Of a DNA stretch of 64,000 nt, positions 59,601-64,000 are shown piece after piece. Position numbers and translations under genes: made by a program. The DNA comes from Cyrtodaria siliqua. Its lineage: Eukaryota > Mollusca > Bivalvia > Adapedonta > Hiatellidae. The notes beneath the pieces are model-generated. The model made no database searches. It had not been told where the DNA came from and saw only the letters and a program-made list of their open reading frames with translations. Within the stretch, counting starts at the first letter, position 1. Every line of letters starts with the position of its first letter. The DNA is taken from assembly GCA_037043455.1 (NCBI GenBank), contig JAWPHD010010224.1:31917-95916 (forward strand), given 5' to 3'.

Positions 59601-60541
59601 TTGCTCAAGTTACTTCAGAAAAACCTTTGGCTGTAACAAGCGCCCCAAACAATAGATTGTATTAGATTGTAAACCGAGGACCCCATTGTTAGTTATTGGG
59701 GTTGTTACTGTCCCCCTACAGAAATATGTGGGGTCAGTAAGATTTATAGGGGGCGAGGCAATAGCCGAGTCCCCTTATATATCTGACTGACCCCACATAT
59801 TTCTGTAGGGGATCAGTAAAAAACCCAGTAACTGATTTATTGCATCGAGCACCTTTTTTTAAGGCAAACACTGATATTTAACCCATTTTAATGGAGCTTC
59901 AACGTCATTGAGACGTTCGCGCAATTTGACGTCAGGGCCGGTACAGTTTAAATATATTATTAGTTTACTTATTATGTTTGTTACTAACGCCTTAAAGAAC
60001 TATTTGCAAATGATTTAAACTTTGAATCAAATTGTAGTCCATATTGTTTTAGTGACCCTCTATGAAATCTACTGACCCACTATAGAATAAAAGAGGGTCA
60101 CCATGTGACCACTCTAATCCAATGGAATTCCTAGGATTTTGTGCGAGGTGCAATAAAACAAATTAAAATTCAATCTTAGTCTATAGAGCTCTATTAAGTC
60201 ATTATGCAGTACACACATGTACATAGTAACTCATTATTGCATTACTGATCATTTATAATGAATAAAAATAAAGCTACCTCATTGTGATTTCAAACCCAAT
60301 CATTAATGCACGCAAACCTCAACATATCAGCTCGTTTTACAGCACTTGTGGGAACCAGAGCCCGATCTTCGTGTACAGATCCTAGACTTTGGCGGGCATC
60401 ACATCTATTCTGCCGCACACCACATGTTTCTGACACCAGAGGCCCTGCACGTGCTGGTGTTTGATCTTAATCAATACACGCCCCAGATGTATGATTCTCT
60501 TGTTGGTGACTGGCTGGATGCCATCATGGATAGGGCTCCAG
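49373..60541 (+). CDS. LRR-Roc GTPase (ROCO family, MFHAS1-like), 5' part, continues past window
   Basis: Three coding exons are visible: 49373-50683 (ATG at 49385), 58770-58916 and 60343-60541. Together they give 548 complete codons plus one base, in phase. Residues about 80-430 form about 14 leucine-rich repeats of 23 residues (for example LTNLNLSYNQLEKIPSAIFQ). The Roc GTPase domain follows directly: P-loop GASQAGKSSL, then DFGGHHIYSAAHHMFL (G3) and LHVLVFDLNQY. ROCO proteins couple a Roc GTPase to a COR dimerisation domain, and the COR part should lie downstream of the window. LRR-Roc without an N-terminal kinase suggests MFHAS1-like signalling. Other ROCO members cannot be excluded. Confidence 0.88.
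50764..51190 (+). repeat. Dispersed repeat with GTCCGTTCGTCCGTC head, two units
   Basis: ATGCTTCCCGAAGGGAGAGA then GTCCGTTCGTCCGTC. The unit GAAACTTGGAACATTGATAG plus AGGGCAATAAGAGGAAGTGC, AGAGTGCAAG and TTCAAATTAGAGTTATTGCC recurs at about 51058-51145. Non-coding, within the first visible ROCO intron. Confidence 0.65.
51191..52010. other. ROCO intron, unassigned
   Basis: CCGCCTCTTACTCTCC occurs twice near 51390-51425, and loosely inverse GAGGCGGTTTCGGAG lies at 51845. It may be a decayed inverted-repeat element. GTGGAAAATGACAAA is duplicated at 51931 and 51958. No gene is evident. Confidence 0.4.
52014..53376. mobile_element. Harbinger-like MITE carrying GTCCGTC-type repeat units (TCA duplication)
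   Basis: Left end TCA then GGCCAAACAAAATAATATGT and GTGGTTCAGGTAAC. The right end is the inverse (GTTACCTGAACCACACATAT then TTTATGTGGCC) followed by TCA. Both flanks carry TCA. Between the ends are about three and a half copies of the 330-bp GTAGCGACTACT unit (52150-53283), ending ATCAGTAGAGCTTCAAGGTC. The MITE either captured that block or was invaded by it. Confidence 0.7.
53478..54514. mobile_element. Harbinger-like non-autonomous element (TTA duplication), source of the 99-bp satellite
   Basis: Left end TTA then GGCCATCCTTAAAAAAGTGT and TTGTTTGCTGTGCTCCGACC. The right end is the inverse (GGAGCACAGCAAACAAATAT then TTTAAAGGATGGCC) followed by TTA. Both flanks are TTA. It also contains a nested GGCC-ended arm near 54335 and several CCGACCCTATTTTT blocks. 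There is no transposase, only the small open frame listed next. The right TIR is the first member of the 99-bp array. Confidence 0.75.
53728..53922 (+). other. Small open frame inside the element
   Basis: After AACAACCAAAATGG the frame reads MDEKTFLVSVCVEKENKNCS, then YLVKNAIKKVNIDRDWYELF and an acidic tail DDDLPEDIDETFEKIA before a stop. Its base composition is less biased than the element ends. It could be a captured exon or a remnant of the parent element's accessory protein. I do not recognise it. Confidence 0.3.
54481..57946 (+). repeat. 99-bp satellite, 35 junction copies, near-identical
   Basis: The unit is the last 33 bp of the transposon TIR (AGCACAGCAAACAAATATTT through GGATGGCC), the TTA duplication and about 63 bp of flanking DNA (GCCAGGAAAGTCTGCATGTA through GGGGTGAGGAGGGTGGGG, TACGTA). 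Junctions occur at 54514 and every 99 bp to 57880. Only about half a dozen substitutions are seen in 3.4 kb. The + strand frame stays open for 1149 codons with a 33-residue period, but this is a product of unit length; I do not call it a gene. Confidence 0.95.
57945..58155. mobile_element. Small inverted-repeat element after the satellite
   Basis: ACCCAGGAAATTAGACAACA at the left pairs with CATTGTCTAATTCCCCTGGG at the right. Inside, AGAACCCGGTACCAACATGG is directly duplicated at 57994 and 58019, and a third GGGAAATTAGACA lies at 58079. A MITE-like fold-back is likely; no clear target duplication. Confidence 0.55.
58156..58769. other. ROCO intron, dispersed-repeat fragment
   Basis: GTCCGTCCGTCTGTCTACAC at 58369 followed by GAAACTTGGAACACATG resembles the GTCCGTC-type repeats. 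Otherwise AT-rich. The 65-residue open frame at 58360 is repeat-derived. Confidence 0.5.
58770..58916 (+). CDS. ROCO gene exon with the P-loop
   Basis: Acceptor TTTACAG, donor GTATAC, 49 codons, phase 0 at both ends. Encodes ELRVCEATHRKKMILIGASQ then AGKSSLRNVLLLGKSKLTLE and HERTWVMEQ. GASQAGKSS is the Walker A (G1) motif of the Roc domain. Confidence 0.93.
59129..59645. mobile_element. Probable MITE with long inverted arms in ROCO intron
   Basis: Ends GGGCGCTTGTTTCAGCCAAA and TTTGGCTGTAACAAGCGCCC are inverse of each other. Inner arms continue with AAAGT/ACTT-type matches, CAGTGTAACAGACATTTTTA against AATGCCAGTTCTAATGATAT (weaker), and GGTTGAGAAAGC against CTCAACCGATTTTC. The flanking bases do not give a clear duplication. 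Confidence 0.5.
59690..59835. repeat. Fold-back element, about 50-bp arms
   Basis: CCCTACAGAAATATGTGGGG and TCAGTAAGATTTATAGGGGG pair with the inverse CCCCTTATATATCTGACTGA, CCCCACATATTTCTGTAGGG. The loop is about 15 bp. Confidence 0.7.
60343..60541 (+). CDS. ROCO gene exon with the G3 (DxxG) motif
   Basis: Acceptor TTTACAG, donor GTATGT, 66 codons plus one base. Encodes HLWEPEPDLRVQILDFGGHH, IYSAAHHMFLTPEALHVLVF and DLNQYTPQMYDSLVGDWLDA. DFGGH is the switch II motif typical of Roc domains. The next exon (G4/G5, COR) is beyond the window. Confidence 0.93.
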
Positions 60542-60932
60542 GTATGTAGCTGGAACCGTCTGTTTGAGTTTGAGATCAGTTAGAATCCATTCAGCTGTGT
60601 ACAGTCTGTTTAACCTGCGATGGGTTTATGGCATGTGCTGATCAATAAAGAGGACCATTCAGCTGGGAACCGACTGTTTCAGTTTACATAGATGAACAGT
60701 TAAGGATTATTCATCTGGGTACCAACTTTCAGTTTGGTAGATGAACAGTTAAGGACTATTCAGCTGGGAACCGAATGATCCAGTTTTGATTGATAAACAA
60801 TTTTTTAGCTGGGAACTGGCTTTTTTTGATATTATTGATTATTAGAGTGTACAGGTCCCCATGGGCCTCTTATTTACCCTTTCTAATCTTGTATTGTGTT
60901 TATACCACCACCTAAGCAGTTTTTGATGAGAC

Positions 60933-63900
60933 TTGAAACTGATGTCCCCGTCTCAATATTACTTCAGTCTGTATAAACAGGGGTCCCCGTCTCCATATTA
61001 CTTCAGTCTGTATAAACAGAGGTCCCCGTCTCTATATTACTTCACTCTGTATAAACTGATGTCCCCGTCTCAATATTACTTCAGTCTGTATAAACTGATG
61101 TCCCCGCCTCAATATTACTTCAGTCTGTACAAACTGATGTCCCCGCCTCAATATTACTTCAGTCTGTATAAACTGATGTCCCCGGCTCCATGTTACTTCA
61201 GTCTGTATAAACTGATGTCCCCGCCTCAATATTACTTCAGTCTGTATAAACTGATGTCCCCGCCTCAATATTACTTCAGTCTGTATAAACTGATGTCCCT
61301 GCCTCAATATTACTTCAGTCTGTACAAACAGAGGTCCCCGTCTCCATATTACTTCAGTCTGTATAAACAGAGGTCCCCTTCTCCATATTACTTCAGTCTG
61401 TATAAACTGATGTCCCCGCCTCAATATTACTTCAGTCTGTACAAACAGAGGTCCCCGCCTCAATATAACTTCAGTCTGTATAAACTGATGTCCCCGCCTC
61501 AATAATACTTCAGTCTGTATAAACTGATGTCCCCGCCTCAATATTACTTCAGTCTGTACAAACAGAGGTCCCCGTCTCCATATTACTTCAGTCTGTATAA
61601 ACTGATGTCCCCGCCTCAATATTACTTCAGTCTGTACAAACAGAGGTCCCCGTCTCCATATTACTTCAGTCTGTATAAACTGATGTCCCCGCCTCAATAT
61701 TACTTCAGTCTGTACAAACAGAGGTCCCCGCCTCAATATTACTTCAGTCTATAAACTGATGTCCCCACCTCAGTATTACTTCAGTCTGTACAAACAGAGG
61801 TCCCCGTCTCCATATTACTTCAGTCTGTATAAACAGAGGTCCCCGTCTCAATATTACTTCAGTCTGTATAAACAGAGGTCCCCGTCTCAATATTGCTTCA
61901 GTCTGTATAAACAGAGGTCCCCGTCTCAATATTACTTCAGTCTGTATAAACAGAGGTCCCCGTCTCCATATTACTTCAGTCTGTATAAACTGAGGTCCCC
62001 GCCTCAATATTACTTCAGTCTGTATAAACTGATGTCCCCGCCTCAATATTACTTCAGTCTGTATAAACAGAGGTCCCCGTCTCAATATTACTTAAGTCTG
62101 TATAAACAGAGGTCCCCATCTCAATATTGCTTCTGTCTGTATAAACAGAGGTCCCCGTCTCAATATTACTTCAGTCTGTAGAAACAGAGGTCCCCGTCTC
62201 CATATTACTTCAGTCTGTATAAACTGAGGTCCCCGCCTCAATATTACTTCAGTCTGTATAAACTGATGTCCCCGCCTCAATATTACTTCAGTCTGTATAA
62301 ACAGAGGTCCCCGTCTCAATATTACTTAAGTCTGTATAAACAGAGGTCCCCATCTCAATATTGCTTCAGTCTGTATAAACAGAGGTCCCCGTCTCAATAT
62401 TACTTCAGTCTGTAGAAACAGAGGTCCCCGTCTCCATATTACTTCAGTCTGTATAAACTGAGGTCCCCGCCTCAATATTACTTCAGTCTTTATAAACTGA
62501 TGTCCCCGCCTCAATATTACTTCAGTCTGTATAAACTTTTTTCACTGCATCAATATTACTTCAGTCTGTATAAACAGAGGTCCCCGTCTCAATATTACTT
62601 CAGTCTGTATAAACTGATGTCCCCGCCTCAATATTACTTCAGTCTGTATAAACAGAGGTCCCCGTCTCAATATTACTTCAGTCTGTATAAACTGATGTCC
62701 CCGTCTCAATTTTACTTCAGGCTGTATAAACTGATGTCCCCGCCTCAATATTACTTCAGTCTGTATAAACAGAGGTCCCCGTCTCAATATTACTTCAGTC
62801 TGTGTAAATAGAAGTCCCCGTCTCAATATTACTTCAGTCTGTATAAACAGAGGTCCCCGTCTCAATATTACTTCAGTCTGTATAAACTGATGTCCCCGTC
62901 TCAATATTACTTCAGTCTGTATAAACTGATGTCCCCGTCTCAATATTACTTCAGTCTGTATAAACTGATGTCCCCGTCTCAATATTACTTCAGTCTGTAT
63001 AAACAGAAGTCTCCGTCTCAATATAACTTCAGTCTGTATAAAAAGAGGTCCCCGTCTCCATATTACTTCAGTTTGTATAAACGGAGGTCCCTGCTCCATA
63101 TTACTTCAGTTTGTATAAACTGATGTCCCCGTCTCCATATTACTTCAGTCTGTATAAACTGATGTCCCCGCCTCAATATTACTTCAGTCTGTACAAACAG
63201 AGGTCCCCGCCTCAATATTACTTCAGTCTATAAACTGATGTCCCCACCTCAGTATTACTTCAGTCTGTACAAACAGAGGTCCCCGTCTCCATATTACTTC
63301 AGTCTGTATAAACAGAGGTCCCCGTCTCAATATTACTTCAGTCTGTATAAACAGAGGTCCCCGTCTCAATATTGCTTCAGTCTGTATAAACAGAGGTCCC
63401 CGTCTCAATATTACTTCAGTCTGTATAAACAGAGGTCCCCGTCTCCATATTACTTCAGTCTGTATAAACTGAGGTCCCCGCCTCAATATTACTTCAGTCT
63501 GTATAAACTGATGTCCCCGCCTCAATATTACTTCAGTCTGTATAAACAGAGGTCCCCGTCTCAATATTACTTAAGTCTGTATAAACAGAGGTCCCCATCT
63601 CAATATTGCTTCTGTCTGTATAAACAGAGGTCCCCGTCTCAATATTACTTCAGTCTGTATAAACAGAGGTCCCCATCTCAATATTGCTTCTGTCTGTATA
63701 AACAGAGGTCCCCGTCTCAATATTACTTCAGTCTGTAGAAACAGAGGTCCCCGTCTCCATATTACTTCAGTCTGTATAAACTGAGGTCCCCGCCTCAATA
63801 TTACTTCAGTCTGTATAAACTGATGTCCCCGCCTCAATATTACTTCAGTCTGTATAAACAGAGGTCCCCGTCTCAATATTACTTAAGTCTGTATAAACAG

Positions 63901-64000
63901 AGGTCCCCATCTCAATATTGCTTCAGTCTGTATAAACAGAGGTCCCCGTCTCAATATTACTTCAGTCTGTAGAAACAGAGGTCCCCGTCTCCATATTACT
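60933..64000. repeat. 39-bp minisatellite, about 78 copies, right edge cut
   Basis: The unit is GTCCCCGTCTCAATATTACT, TCAGTCTGTATAAACAGAG, with two main variants (CAGAGGTCCCCGTCTC and CTGATGTCCCCGCCTC) that alternate irregularly. A block of about 430 bp at 61744-62180 recurs at 63223-63659, 1479 bp downstream. The period is 13 codons, so both strands show long artefactual frames (SPSQYYFSLYKQR and RRGPLFIQTEVIL). It lies in the third visible ROCO intron and continues beyond base 64000. Confidence 0.93.

Larger units (their letters stand above)
58917..60342. other. ROCO intron
   Basis: AT-rich, with imperfect inverted segments (GTAAATAAAAATACCTTACT near 59224 against AGTAACGGAGTTTTATTTAC near 59528; GGCGCTTGTTTCAGCCAAAG near 59129 against CTTTGGCTGTAACAAGCGCC near 59624), indicating an old TIR element of about 520 bp at 59129-59645. 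A second fold-back follows at 59690-59835. Confidence 0.5.

Noticed and set aside
1..64000. CRISPR arrays
   Set aside because: The arrays are direct tandem repeats without unique spacers, in a genome with spliced eukaryotic genes.

Overview
The window looks like nuclear DNA from an invertebrate animal, most likely a bivalve mollusc. The genes have short coding exons with GT-AG introns. The intergenic and intronic DNA is packed with tRNA-derived SINEs, MITE-like elements, and minisatellites. Dispersed blocks begin AGCTCTACTGATC and continue with GTCCGTC runs, a pattern typical of bivalve genomes. The species cannot be fixed from the sequence alone.

Two real protein-coding genes are visible, both on the + strand. 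The first (10448-28517) is a complete nine-exon gene for a 235-residue Bax inhibitor-1 protein (TMBIM6). All eight introns have usable splice sites, reading phase is kept throughout, and the C-terminus is lysine-rich. The second (49373 to beyond the window) is the 5' part of a leucine-rich-repeat ROCO-type GTPase resembling MFHAS1: about 14 LRRs in one large exon, then a P-loop exon, then a DxGG exon. Its 3' exons lie outside the window.

Layout: 1-4333, a 27-bp minisatellite already running at the left edge. 4.3-10.4 kb, SINE, MITE, a possible solo LTR and a large inverted duplication. 10.4-28.5 kb, TMBIM6, whose introns hold a Harbinger-like MITE, an element with a 9-bp target duplication, a TTAA-flanked MITE, a dead mariner, several SINEs and three minisatellites. 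28.5-39.6 kb, intergenic, with a 58-bp array and a 150-bp array rich in AGGTCA half-sites. 39.6-44.7 kb, a 40-bp minisatellite. 44.7-49.4 kb, low-complexity and unassigned DNA plus a 26-bp array. 49.4-64 kb, the ROCO gene, with a 3.4-kb array of 99-bp units in its first visible intron and a 39-bp array that runs off the right edge in its third.

Most long open frames here are not genes. They arise because the minisatellite units (27, 39 and 99 bp) are multiples of three and lack stops. I found no evidence of a new multi-gene system. The most notable structures are a satellite made of reiterated copies of the TMBIM6 exon 5 splice donor, and a satellite that grew from the junction between a transposon end and its flanking DNA.
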